From positions 4,588,001 through 4,652,000 of the forward strand of contig NZ_JARXYP010000002.1 of the NCBI RefSeq assembly GCF_029893805.1: 64,000 nt of DNA. The letters are read 5' to 3'. This stretch comes from Streptomyces sp. SAI-135 (GTDB taxonomy: Bacteria; Actinomycetota; Actinomycetes; Streptomycetales; Streptomycetaceae). The notes under the pieces are model-generated. The model ran no database searches. It saw only the letters and a program-made list of their open reading frames with translations, and was not told the DNA's origin. Numbering within the stretch: position 1 is the first letter of the stretch; each line of letters begins with the position of its first letter. Shown here piece after piece: positions 1 to 7,193 of the stretch. The translations under genes and the position numbers were made by a program.

Positions 1-297
1 TTCGACGGCCTCGACGGTCCCCTTCAACACCATGGTGTCGCCGGGGTAATTGGGCGCGCCCAGCCTGATGGCCACTTTCCGCAGCACGGTGCGCGGGCCG
101 AAGTGGTCCGTGACGTACCGCCCCACCAGGCCGTTCGTCGTCAGGATGTTCATGAAGATGTCCGGGGAGCCCTTGTCGCGGGCCGACTCCGGGTCGTGGT
201 GCACGTCCTGGTAGTCCCGGGAGGCGATCGCACCCGCGACGATCAGCGTGCGGGTGACCGGGATCTCCAGGGGCGGCAGCTCGTCGCCCGTTCTCAT
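1..297 (-). CDS. MaoC-family dehydratase, ChsH1-like (partial at window edge)
   Basis: The reading frame starts at ATG 297 and runs off the left edge, so only about 99 N-terminal residues are visible (MRTGDELPPLEIPVTRT...). The segment with IASRDYQDVHHDPESARDKG carries the MaoC/hot-dog hydratase signature (Asp and His in the DxxxxH region). The start overlaps the stop of the upstream gene as ATGA (294-297), so the two are translationally coupled. In mycobacteria a MaoC subunit (ChsH1) sits next to a MaoC-DUF35 subunit (ChsH2), and together they hydrate a steroid side-chain enoyl-CoA. The same arrangement here suggests a heteromeric enoyl-CoA hydratase. The substrate cannot be read from sequence, and a general acyl-CoA role is equally possible. 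Confidence 0.8.
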   Translation of the reverse strand, partial: MRTGDELPPLEIPVTRTLIVAGAIASRDYQDVHHDPESARDKGSPDIFMNILTTNGLVGRYVTDHFGPRTVLRKVAIRLGAPNYPGDTMVLKGTVEAVE

Positions 298-1220
298 ACG
301 ACGGCCTCCTCGGCGGCGGCGCGGAAGACGGGAAGGGTGAGATCACCGTCGTAGGACCGGAAGACGAGTCGCACCGGCATCCCGATCCGCACCTTGTCGT
401 ACGGCGTCCCGACCACGTTGCTGATCATCCGCACACCCTCGGCGAGTTCGACGAGCACGACGGCGTAGGGAGGGTCGAACGCCGGGAAGGGCGGATGGTG
501 CATGACGACGTACGAGTGGACGGTCCCCTCGCCGCCCGCCTCGACGGTGTCCCAGTCCGGGCCGCCGCAGCGGGCGCAGCCCGGCAGCCACGGGAAGCGG
601 AGGGCCCCGCAGGCGGTGCAGCGCTGGATGAGGAGCCGGTGCTGTTCGACGCCCTCCCAGAAGCCGGCGTTGTCACGGTTGACGACGGGGCGGGGCCGGG
701 GAGGTGTCTTCCGCTCCGCCCTCGCGGGCGCGTACTTGAGGATGCGGAACCGGTGGGTGCCGACGAGGGCCCCGGCCACCCGGACGTCGGTACGGGTCGT
801 GACGAAGTGACCGGTGCCGAGCTTGGTGGTCTTGCGGTCCGAGACCGACTCGATGACCGTGTCGAACGTGATCTCGTCACCGGGACGCAGTGGCCGGAAG
901 TACTCCTGCTCGCAGTCGGTGGCGACGACCGAGGTGCACCCCGCCCCGTCGAGGAGGGCGAGGAGTTCGTCGTACGACGACGATCTGCCCGGGTGGCCGC
1001 TCAGTCCCCCCATCGTCCAGGCCTGGAGCATGGTGGGCGGGGCGACGGCGTCGGGGCCGTCGTAGGCCGGATGGGCATCGCCCAGGGCTTCGCACCAGTG
1101 GCGGATCATCGGCAGGTTGACGGGGTCCTTGCCGGCGGCGGAGACGGCGGCGGGGTGACCTTCGTAGGACTTCAGGCGGGTCAGCAGGTCGGGGTGCGGG
1201 GCGTTCGGGTCGGCGGCCAT
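294..1220 (-). CDS. MaoC-like N-terminal domain fused to DUF35 OB-fold protein (ChsH2-like)
   Basis: 308 residues. The N-terminal half (about 1-165) is a FAS1/MaoC-type hot-dog domain. The C-terminal half (about 175-300) is a DUF35 rubredoxin-like zinc ribbon plus OB fold, shown by two CxxC pairs (CTACGALRFPWLPGCARCGG) and the following HSYVVMHHPPFPAF stretch. This is the domain order of mycobacterial ChsH2, in which DUF35 couples the hydratase to a thiolase-like aldolase (Ltp2). Such an aldolase gene would be expected further downstream, outside the window. The ATG at 1220 follows a strong AAGGAGG. A small inverted repeat (1250-1264) lies just upstream. The fold assignment is firm; the steroid or acyl-CoA substrate is inference. 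Confidence 0.85.
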   Translation of the reverse strand: MAADPNAPHPDLLTRLKSYEGHPAAVSAAGKDPVNLPMIRHWCEALGDAHPAYDGPDAVAPPTMLQAWTMGGLSGHPGRSSSYDELLALLDGAGCTSVVATDCEQEYFRPLRPGDEITFDTVIESVSDRKTTKLGTGHFVTTRTDVRVAGALVGTHRFRILKYAPARAERKTPPRPRPVVNRDNAGFWEGVEQHRLLIQRCTACGALRFPWLPGCARCGGPDWDTVEAGGEGTVHSYVVMHHPPFPAFDPPYAVVLVELAEGVRMISNVVGTPYDKVRIGMPVRLVFRSYDGDLTLPVFRAAAEEAVV

Positions 1221-1249
1221 GACGACAACCTCCTTGTCCGCAAGATTTC

Positions 1250-1264
1250 CTGACTGTCCGTCAG
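1250..1264. promoter_or_regulatory. Inverted repeat CTGAC-N5-GTCAG upstream of MaoC operon
   Basis: A 5-bp perfect inverted repeat with a 5-bp spacer lies 30 bp upstream of the ATG of the MaoC-DUF35 gene. Its size and place fit a TetR-type operator, but no regulator gene is adjacent in the window and the match is short. Confidence 0.35.
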
Positions 1265-1265
1265 A

Positions 1266-1358
1266 TCCGTGACGGTGTCAAGGCCGGGTCCGGGAAGGGT
1301 CTCAAGGCCGGATCCGTGACGGTCTCAAGGCCAGACCCGGGGCGGTGTCAAGGCCGGC
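1266..1358. repeat. Four imperfect tandem copies of a 23-24 bp unit
   Basis: Four successive units share the core TCAAGGCC, preceded by a G-rich stretch, and begin at about 1266, 1289, 1313 and 1336. They lie between the start of the MaoC operon and the end of the small secreted-protein gene. No open frame or clear hairpin explains them. Similar short tandem arrays occur at 19257-19346 and 63003-63098. Confidence 0.7.
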
Positions 1359-1465
1359 ACCGCGCACCCCACACGCCTGCGCGGCGGCGCCGAAGCACCG
1401 CCGCGCGGACGTGTCCCACCCCATGGCCTCCCGCCCCCGGTCGAGGGCGTGTCAGCCCCCGCGCC

Positions 1466-1780
1466 TCACCACCACAGCGGGGTGAAGTTGACGGACGTGT
1501 TGTTGTTCCCCTGGTTGACGGCCGTGAACGCGGAGCCGTTGACCTGTGCCGTGTTGCTTTGGTTCGACGCCCCGGAGCCGACGGCGTTCTGCTGTGTCGT
1601 GGACGAGTTGCCGTTGTTGTCGTGCCCGACGCCGCTGCCCACGATGCTCGCGACACCCGCGTTCGATCCGTCGTCCGCGAAGCCGCCGTTGTCCGCCGTC
1701 GCGACGCCGGTGAAGAGTGCGGCGGCGAGCGGGAGAGCGGAGACGGCGGCGATGACGCGAGCGGTACGGATGCTTGCCAT
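1466..1780 (-). CDS. Small secreted N/Q/G/S-rich protein
   Basis: 104 residues starting at ATG 1780, with a good ribosome site (GGAGGAAACACC). Residues 1-29 form a Sec signal peptide (MASIRTARVIAAVSALPLAA, cleavage likely after GVATA). The mature part is rich in Asn, Gln, Gly and Ser and has regularly spaced Gln/Asn residues (NSSTTQQN, SNQSNTAQVN, VNQGNNN), ending in FTPLWW. This low-complexity, curlin-like spacing could favour beta aggregation, but there are no chaplin or rodlin Cys/hydrophobic signatures. I do not recognise the family. A cell-surface or extracellular structural role is only a guess. Confidence 0.75.
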   Translation of the reverse strand: MASIRTARVIAAVSALPLAAALFTGVATADNGGFADDGSNAGVASIVGSGVGHDNNGNSSTTQQNAVGSGASNQSNTAQVNGSAFTAVNQGNNNTSVNFTPLWW

Positions 1781-2126
1781 GGTGTTTCCTCCAGAACCCG
1801 GCACATGCCGGTAGTGCGTCAAGTGATGCTTCTTGCAGGGCAGTTGGCCGACCGCCCCGGTGCTGTGCACGACGTCGCGAGTCCAGAGTTGCCCACCGAA
1901 TCCCCGGCGAACCAGAGCGGAAGCGGTTATTCCCCCTGAAGCGTGAGGACAAGTCGATAAACCCCTTTCGCGACTTCAGGCACCAGTACCGGACGATCCG
2001 GACTCTTGATCGCCAAGGGGGACAACAGAGGAAGCGTTCCGGCACCTTTTCGGCCAATCCCTCACCGTCGGCGCGCCGCGCTCGCCACCCCTTCCCTTTT
2101 TCGAACACGCGTACGAACATGGATCC
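1781..2126. other. Divergent intergenic region
   Basis: About 345 bases between the divergent small secreted-protein gene and the Prim-Pol gene. It should hold both promoters. I see no RNA gene, convincing operator or repeat in it. It is somewhat A/T-richer than the flanking genes near 1925-2060. Confidence 0.5.
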
Positions 2127-2999
2127 ATGGCCACCACAGACCGGCAGGCCACGACGCTGGCCCTCGCACACGCCCTGTCAGCCGCCGAGCGCGGGCTGGC
2201 CGTCATCCCCCTGTCCCGCACCAAGCTCCCGGCCCTGCGCTCCCCCCACCGCGACGACCACCCCCTGACCGGCCCCTGCCACGGTGAGTGCGGCGCGTTC
2301 GGACACGGGGTCTACGACGCCTCGACCGACCCCGTCCGCATCCGCGAGCTCTTCGCGGCGGCCCCCTGGGCCACCGGCTACGGCATCGCGTGCGGTCTGC
2401 CGCCCCACCATCTGATCGGCGTCGACCTGGACACCAAGTCGGGCACGGACTCCTCGGCGGCCCTGCGCGAACTCGCCCTGCGCCACCTCTTCACGATCCC
2501 CGACACGGTCGTCGTCCTCACCCCGAGCGGCGGACGCCACCTCTGGCTGACCGGCCCGCCCGACGCCGCCGTCCCCAACTCGGCAGGCCGCCTCGCCCCC
2601 GGCATCGACATCCGCGGCGCCGGCGGCTACCTCGTCGGCCCCGGCTCCCGCACCGACCACGGCACCTACACGACCGCCCCGGGCACCGCCCACCTCGCCC
2701 CCGCGGCCTGCCCGCCGGCCCTGCTCCGCCTGCTCCTGCCGCCACCGCGCCCCACCCACCCGGCAACCCATCCCTCGGCCGGCGACCAGGGCCAGGGCCT
2801 GGTCCAGTTCGTCCTCGCCGCCCACGAGGGCCAGCGCAACACCCGCCTCTTCTGGGCCGCCTGCCGCGCCTACGAGAACGGCATCGGCCCGGCCCTGGTC
2901 GCCCCCCTGGTGGACGCGGCCCTCAACACGGGGCTCACGGAACGCGAGGCACGGGCGACGATCGCGTCGGCGGCACGGATGACGGGCCGCCGCCCCTAG
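2127..2999 (+). CDS. Bifunctional DNA primase/polymerase (Prim-Pol) domain protein
   Basis: 290 residues. Prim-Pol (archaeo-eukaryotic primase fold) signatures appear in order: GYGIACGLPPHHLIGVDLDT with the metal-binding Asp pair (about residues 85-105), SGGRHLWL (about 135) and GIDIRGAGGYLVGPGS (about 160). The protein stops soon after a helical tail, so it lacks the helicase or primase-C2 domains of phage and plasmid versions. It lies 700 bp outside the left end of the AICE. It could be a stranded replication gene from an older element or a conserved chromosomal accessory primase. No obvious ribosome site precedes ATG 2127; an ATG at 2119 is out of frame. Confidence 0.8.
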   Translation: MATTDRQATTLALAHALSAAERGLAVIPLSRTKLPALRSPHRDDHPLTGPCHGECGAFGHGVYDASTDPVRIRELFAAAPWATGYGIACGLPPHHLIGVDLDTKSGTDSSAALRELALRHLFTIPDTVVVLTPSGGRHLWLTGPPDAAVPNSAGRLAPGIDIRGAGGYLVGPGSRTDHGTYTTAPGTAHLAPAACPPALLRLLLPPPRPTHPATHPSAGDQGQGLVQFVLAAHEGQRNTRLFWAACRAYENGIGPALVAPLVDAALNTGLTEREARATIASAARMTGRRP

Positions 3000-3014
3000 C
3001 GGCCCACCGGAACG

Positions 3015-3135
3015 CACGGCACCACGAGAACCGCCAGAACCACCGGAGCTACGGGACTACCGGAAGTCCGGAAGTACCGGAACCACTGGAACTACCGGAA
3101 CCACCAGCATCACCGGAACCACCAGCACGGCAGAA
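3015..3135. repeat. Degenerate ACCGGAA/CCACCGGA short-repeat tract
   Basis: About 120 bases in which ACCGGAA, TCCGGAA and ACCACC motifs recur every 9-15 bases. The tract separates the Prim-Pol gene from the next open frame and is too irregular to be a defined operator array. Confidence 0.6.
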
Positions 3136-3153
3136 ACCTTGGAGCGCCACAGA

Positions 3154-3594
3154 GTGCCGATCATGACCCTGTCCCGGCTCGTCCTGACCTCCGGCCGCAG
3201 GGTCGACCTCGGGGAGCTGCGCCTGACATCGACGTACGGCGGGCTGCTGGACGGCTACCCCTGCAGACCGGTCAACGAGCTGCGGATCAAAGGTCTGCTG
3301 CGATCGGCCGAACACGACTACCCGACCGCCCCCGTACACCTCGTACCGCCCCCGCACGAGTACCCGGACCACTACCCCGGCGCCTTCGGCCCGGTCGAGA
3401 TGCTGCCGCCGGTCGCCTGCGTCGGCGTCTTCCGCTCCACGTCCCTGACCCCGACCCGCGATCCCGTCCTCTACGGCAGCCACCTCACGATCATCTGGTT
3501 CCAGCCCCACACCCGCATACCGTCGGAATGCGACGCCCAGGCGGGCCTGCGGGAGGTCGCCTGGGAGGAACTGGCCCGGGACTACGAGCTGTAG
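3154..3594 (+). CDS. Conserved hypothetical protein (about 146 aa)
   Basis: GTG 3154 is chosen because GGAG lies 9 bases upstream; an in-frame ATG at 3163 is the alternative. The translation (LVLTSGRRVDLGELRLTSTYGGLLDGYP...) shows no transmembrane segment or signal peptide and ends in an acidic helical tail (WEELARDYEL). I do not recognise a family with known function. The gene is followed by a strong terminator and then by the left attachment repeat of the integrative element, so it is the last chromosomal gene before the insertion. Confidence 0.75.
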   Translation: MPIMTLSRLVLTSGRRVDLGELRLTSTYGGLLDGYPCRPVNELRIKGLLRSAEHDYPTAPVHLVPPPHEYPDHYPGAFGPVEMLPPVACVGVFRSTSLTPTRDPVLYGSHLTIIWFQPHTRIPSECDAQAGLREVAWEELARDYEL

Positions 3595-3638
3595 CCCCGG
3601 GCCGAGCCGGAGCCGGGGTGCGACGGCCAGGAACGCAG

Positions 3639-3667
3639 AAAGGGTGCCCCGTCGAGGGGCACCCTTT
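3639..3667 (+). terminator. Rho-independent-type terminator
   Basis: A perfect 12-bp stem (AAAGGGTGCCCC / GGGGCACCCTTT) with a 5-base loop, 45 bases after the stop of the upstream hypothetical gene. It is symmetrical enough to act on both strands. Confidence 0.85.
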
Positions 3668-3693
3668 CCGACCAGCGCATACGCTGAACTTCC

Positions 3694-3750
3694 GCGGTGG
3701 GTGTGGGATTTGAACCCACGGTGACTCGCGCCACGACGGTTTTCAAGACC
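3694..3750. repeat. Left attachment site (att core, 57-bp direct repeat)
   Basis: Identical to 15802-15858. It contains the 3' half of tRNA-Ser(UGA) from the anticodon stem to the 3' end on the minus strand, then diverges (TTTCGCC instead of GTTCCCT), so this copy is not a functional tRNA. Confidence 0.93.
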
Positions 3751-3831
3751 TTTCGCCGGTCTGGCAGTCAGCTCGTTTCCCCGCAGGTCAGAGGAGTACA
3801 GGAGCTTCGGTCACGCCATCACCGTTCTCCC

Positions 3832-3883
3832 CGTGCCCCCTACGTGCCCCTCACTCACTGCCGTGCCCTTCCGCAACGTGCCC
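3832..3883. promoter_or_regulatory. Four CGTGCCC repeats next to the att core: candidate integrase arm sites
   Basis: CGTGCCC occurs at 3832, 3843, 3862 and 3877 on the plus strand, 82 bp inside the left att. The first two are 11 bp apart. A pair with the same 11-bp spacing lies inside the right end (15688 and 15699). Matching repeats on both sides of the crossover region are typical of tyrosine-recombinase arm-type sites. Assignment is by pattern only. Confidence 0.5.
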
Positions 3884-3911
3884 ATACCTGCCCTGGCTCC
3901 TTCGAATGGAG

Positions 3912-4370
3912 TCATCCCACTACCACGGTGGCAACCACGGCGGCGATGGCCGACAGGAGCCCGCCGAGCCCCAAGAAGGCGTTGAACTTCTCCTTGGCCG
4001 TTGGGAACACGGCGCGACTGAAGTCACCGGCCTTGCTCCGTGTGACGATCAACGTGATTTTCTGCCACCGATGCTGCCGCCTACTGCACCCCATCAGCAC
4101 GCCGTAGGCGTTATCGCGGCAGTACGTTTTCTTGTCACGGTTCACCGCGCCACACCAGACCGGCACTTGGAAGCCCGCGTAGGCCGCGACAGCGACCGAC
4201 AGGGCCGCGATAACCGGCAACGCCCACTGCTGGCTCCATCCGACGATTAGAGCCGCAGTCACCATGTATCCCCAGTACAAACGCACCACTTTGCCCATGG
4301 CAACGCACAGTAGCGACCAGGGTCTGAGATCAACAGAAAGTAACAAGTCACTTTCTGTAGCTAGTTTCAT
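3912..4370 (-). CDS. Putative small membrane protein of the AICE left end
   Basis: Up to 152 residues from ATG 4370; an in-frame ATG at 4298 would give 128. Hydrophobic segments occur around residues 33-50, 53-72 and 133-150, with a charged, Cys-containing middle (CGAVNRDKKTYCRDNAYG). Neither start has a well-spaced ribosome site. An AT-rich inverted repeat (4333-4358) falls inside the first codons and a TTA codon lies there too, so the shorter form may be the real one. I do not recognise the family. It is transcribed toward the att site. Confidence 0.45.
   Translation of the reverse strand: MKLATESDLLLSVDLRPWSLLCVAMGKVVRLYWGYMVTAALIVGWSQQWALPVIAALSVAVAAYAGFQVPVWCGAVNRDKKTYCRDNAYGVLMGCSRRQHRWQKITLIVTRSKAGDFSRAVFPTAKEKFNAFLGLGGLLSAIAAVVATVVVG
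4333..4358. repeat. AT-rich 9-bp inverted repeat
   Basis: ACAGAAAGT and ACTTTCTGT are separated by 8 bases. The A/T content is unusual for this genome. It could be an operator or part of the attP architecture. It overlaps the first codons of the longer form of the neighbouring membrane protein. Confidence 0.45.
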
Positions 4371-4408
4371 GCCTCCACTCGCCTGGATCCGGCGAAGTCT
4401 GAATGCGA

Positions 4409-4441
4409 AAGTCCCCTGACCAACTCGCGATCAGGGGACTT
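4409..4441 (-). terminator. Terminator downstream of int
   Basis: An 11-bp perfect stem (AAGTCCCCTGA / TCAGGGGACTT) with an 11-base loop, starting 16 bases after the int stop codon and reading out of int on the minus strand. Confidence 0.8.
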
Positions 4442-4456
4442 CGTGGCCACACCGGC

Positions 4457-5584
4457 TCACCCGAGCGGATCACCCCGGTCTCCGCCGGTGAGCCAGCTAT
4501 CAGACGCTTCAGCGACCTGGTCATCACGACCGGCGACTGGTCGGGCATAGTGCCGGGTCGTGACGCTCGCGTTCGAGTGGCCCAGGCGGTGAGCTGCGGT
4601 CATCACGCCGTACCGGTCGGCGACCCATGTGCCGTGCGAAGCTCGCAGATCGTGCGGGGTCACGTCGGTCAGACCAGCCGCGGACACGGCGGGGTCAAAG
4701 TAGGCCTTGCGCCACTGGTTGTAGTGCAGAGGCTTGCCCGCCGGGGTGGTGAACAGCAGCGCAGCCCCGTCGTCCGGAAGGCTTTCCAGGTGCTTCCCGA
4801 GCCGCTTCGCGAGGGTGGGCGCCACACGGAGTAGCCGCTTCTGGTGAGACTTTGGAGTGTCGAAGACCAGGGCGCCGTTCGCCTCGGCAAGGTTCTCGTC
4901 GACGAGCACGGTGCCGCTCGCCACGTCGACGTCATCGCGGCGCAGCGCGAACCCCTCGCCGACTCGCAGGCCAGCAAAGGCCAGCAGGGCGATCAGCAAG
5001 TCATGGGGCTTCTCGGCCTTCCGCACGAGTCGTGAGGCTTCGAGCGGAGTCAGGATGTGCGGCTCTGTCTGCGGCATCCGGGGGAGGCGCACACCTCGGC
5101 AAGGCGTCTGCGCGATCAGCCCGTTGTCGACCGCCGACTGCATGACCTGGGACAGCACTCGGTACGCCTGCCGGATACGGGACGCGCTGAGCCCGACCGT
5201 CCGCATCTGCGCAACCCACTCCGTCACAGTGATCGGTCGCAGGCTCGACAACTCACGATCCCCCAGCGCCGGGTTGATCCGCGAGTTGATCAGAGATCGA
5301 TACGAGGCCTGTGTCTTGTGCTTGAGCTGCGGCGATACAGCGGCCAGCCAACGAGCCGCCCAGTCCCGTACCGTCGTCTGTCCTTCGGTCGGGTCGATCC
5401 AGCGGCCGTCTTCGATCTCGATTCGCTTCTTCGCCAGCCATCGATCAGCGTCGGTAGTCGTGGCGAACGTCCGGTCAGCAGGCCGAAGCACGCCATCAGG
5501 CCCCGGATACCGAGCCTGGAACCGCCCTGAGGGCAGCTTCCGAATCCGGCCGAAGTTCCGGCGAGACTTGCGCTTGCCAGCCAT
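4457..5584 (-). CDS. int: Tyrosine-recombinase integrase
   Basis: 375 residues from ATG 5584, which overlaps the xis stop (ATGA). The N-terminal third is an arm/SAM-like DNA-binding region (RNFGRIRKLPSGRFQARYPG). The C-terminal catalytic domain shows the RHRHY residues: Arg in ALLAFAGLRVGEG, His-x-x-Arg in HDLRASHG, His in HRLGHSNASVT and the nucleophile Tyr in RHYARP. It catalyses site-specific integration and, with Xis, excision at the 57-bp core in tRNA-Ser. The frame stays open upstream to 6166, but that part overlaps xis and rep and is spurious. The length is normal for AICE integrases. Confidence 0.93.
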   Translation of the reverse strand: MAGKRKSRRNFGRIRKLPSGRFQARYPGPDGVLRPADRTFATTTDADRWLAKKRIEIEDGRWIDPTEGQTTVRDWAARWLAAVSPQLKHKTQASYRSLINSRINPALGDRELSSLRPITVTEWVAQMRTVGLSASRIRQAYRVLSQVMQSAVDNGLIAQTPCRGVRLPRMPQTEPHILTPLEASRLVRKAEKPHDLLIALLAFAGLRVGEGFALRRDDVDVASGTVLVDENLAEANGALVFDTPKSHQKRLLRVAPTLAKRLGKHLESLPDDGAALLFTTPAGKPLHYNQWRKAYFDPAVSAAGLTDVTPHDLRASHGTWVADRYGVMTAAHRLGHSNASVTTRHYARPVAGRDDQVAEASDSWLTGGDRGDPLG

Positions 5585-5793
5585 CAGGCAGCCCCCCTGA
5601 GGCCCGTAGAACGAAGGATGACCGGTTCCACGGTGTTCGCGGCCACGTAGGCCTGTAGGGCCCGCTCGGGGATGCGGACATGCCGACCGACCTTCACGAA
5701 GGTGATCCGGCGCTCTTCGATCAGCCGACGCGGGAAGCGCACGGTCGTGCCCAGGAACTCGGCGACCTCGTGCACGTCGAGAAGCCTGTCCAT
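5584..5793 (-). CDS. xis: Excisionase / MerR-like helix-turn-helix DNA-binding protein
   Basis: 69 residues from ATG 5793, preceded by GGGGGAG at good spacing. A GTG at 5802 is in frame but has no room for a ribosome site. The sequence LLDVHEVAEFLGTT...RRLIEERRITFVKVGRHVRIPE is the winged-helix layout of excisionase-family proteins. It lies between rep (2-base gap) and int (4-base overlap), so the three are co-expressed as in pSAM2. Its expected role is to bend attL/attR DNA and drive Int toward excision. Confidence 0.9.
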   Translation of the reverse strand: MDRLLDVHEVAEFLGTTVRFPRRLIEERRITFVKVGRHVRIPERALQAYVAANTVEPVILRSTGLRGAA

Positions 5794-5795
5794 GG

Positions 5796-7193
5796 TTACC
5801 ACTCCCCCTCAGCTTCGGAGTTCGCCAAGTCAGCGAGGGCTTCGCGTGCGGTCTCGCGGTTGTGTTGGAGGTCGCGGCGGATGTTGGCGGCGAGCCAGGA
5901 TTCGCCGGGGGTGTGGCCGTGTCCGGCGTAGGTCCAGTGCGCGAGGGTGAGCGTGGTGGCCTCCGGGTTGTCGTCGGGGTCTGGCAGGCCGAGGGCTTCG
6001 CGTTGCTGGGCGGCGCGGTAGTCGGCACGGGTCTGGCGGAGGGCGCCGAGGGTGGTGGAGTAGCGGCGGGACTTGGTGGAGAAGTGGCCGCGGAAGCCGA
6101 GCATGTGGGCCCAGTCCCGCAGCTTGCGGTCCGGGTACAGCGCGTGCAGGTCGAGGCATGCCGCAATCAGCCGGGCAGGGTGCTCGGGCACATCGAGCAA
6201 GACCAGCGCTTCCTTGTTGCCGATCCGGCGGTCAACCGTGCCGGTCGTCTCAGCGGCTTTGGTGGCGTACTTCGCGACGTAGGCGGCGACCTTCTGTTCA
6301 GTGATGTCCTCGCCGTCCCCGAAGGCTTTGATCGGCTGGACGTCGAGCTTGACGCCCCAGCACAGCGTGCGGGCAGGCTGGTCACCGGCCGCGGGTACGT
6401 CGACGGCGACGCGCTTGCGGGCGGCGCGGATCGCTCCGGTGAGGAGTTCGAGGGTGGCCCAGGCCGGGGGCGGGGAGTCGGGCCCGTCCGGTCCGTCGAA
6501 GCGGATCACGGCATGGAAGTGCACGGCCCCGCGCTTTTGGTACTCAGCGACCTTCCCGAAGGAGACCCGGGACTGTTCCTTGGCATCCTTCTGCGTGAGC
6601 CCGGCCCGCTTGGCGATCTCGCGGCGCAGGTAGATCGTGAAGTAGCGCCACAGCTCGGAGGCGTGGTTGTTCCACAGCACCGCGCCCGCGTAGTCGTAGG
6701 TGTCGGGGTCAAGCGGAGTGCCCAGCTCGGCAGCGTCCTCGGGGTGGCGTACCCCGCAGCGGCAACGGCCGGTATCGGGCCGGTTGTGGACCCGCCCGAA
6801 CGACGGTGCGGTGAGGGTGGCGAACACCCGCGGGTGATCCCGGATGGTGTGCGGGGTGCCCTTGGCGGGATCTCCGACGAGTCCGGAGCGGATCAGGTGG
6901 TAGGTGTCTCCGGCGTAGGTCCAGGCGCAGGAGGGGCAGCGGGAGGCTCGCCGGTTGCCGCACGCGATCCGGAGTCGCCCACCGGGCTCGGTGTCGGTCG
7001 AGTAGGTGTGCAGGACCTGTCCGGAGGCAGCGTCGCGGGTGACGGTGGAGCCTTGCAGGTGGATGGGGTCGGAGCAGCCGCCGGTGCGGCGGATCTGGTC
7101 TTGGATGCGGTCGAAGCCGTCAGACCCGGCCAGCCTCAGCACGTCGGCGAGGGTGGCCGGGTCCAGGCCCGCCATGGTGGCGGTGTCGGTCAC
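5796..7193 (-). CDS. repSA: RepSA-like rolling-circle replication initiator
   Basis: 465 residues from GTG 7193, which overlaps the upstream stop as GTGA. The central HUH motif (RGAVHFHAVIRFDG, about residues 215-230) and the downstream KVAAYVAKYATKA segment with its tyrosine define a relaxase-type rolling-circle initiator. An N-terminal Cys-rich region (CGNRRASRCPSCAW, CRCGVRH) looks like zinc binding. The length matches pSAM2 RepSA. It nicks the double-strand origin of the excised circle. The C-terminus (YAGHGHTPGESWLAANIRRD) resembles that of other AICE Rep proteins. Confidence 0.92.
   Translation of the reverse strand: MTDTATMAGLDPATLADVLRLAGSDGFDRIQDQIRRTGGCSDPIHLQGSTVTRDAASGQVLHTYSTDTEPGGRLRIACGNRRASRCPSCAWTYAGDTYHLIRSGLVGDPAKGTPHTIRDHPRVFATLTAPSFGRVHNRPDTGRCRCGVRHPEDAAELGTPLDPDTYDYAGAVLWNNHASELWRYFTIYLRREIAKRAGLTQKDAKEQSRVSFGKVAEYQKRGAVHFHAVIRFDGPDGPDSPPPAWATLELLTGAIRAARKRVAVDVPAAGDQPARTLCWGVKLDVQPIKAFGDGEDITEQKVAAYVAKYATKAAETTGTVDRRIGNKEALVLLDVPEHPARLIAACLDLHALYPDRKLRDWAHMLGFRGHFSTKSRRYSTTLGALRQTRADYRAAQQREALGLPDPDDNPEATTLTLAHWTYAGHGHTPGESWLAANIRRDLQHNRETAREALADLANSEAEGEW

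Noticed and set aside
3694-3782. A second tRNA-Ser gene at the left att
   Set aside because: Only the 3' half matches; the D arm and 5' acceptor strand are absent.
5585-6166. An N-terminal extension of the integrase to 569 residues
   Set aside because: It overlaps xis and rep in another frame and is low-complexity; ATG 5584 with the ATGA overlap is the sound start.
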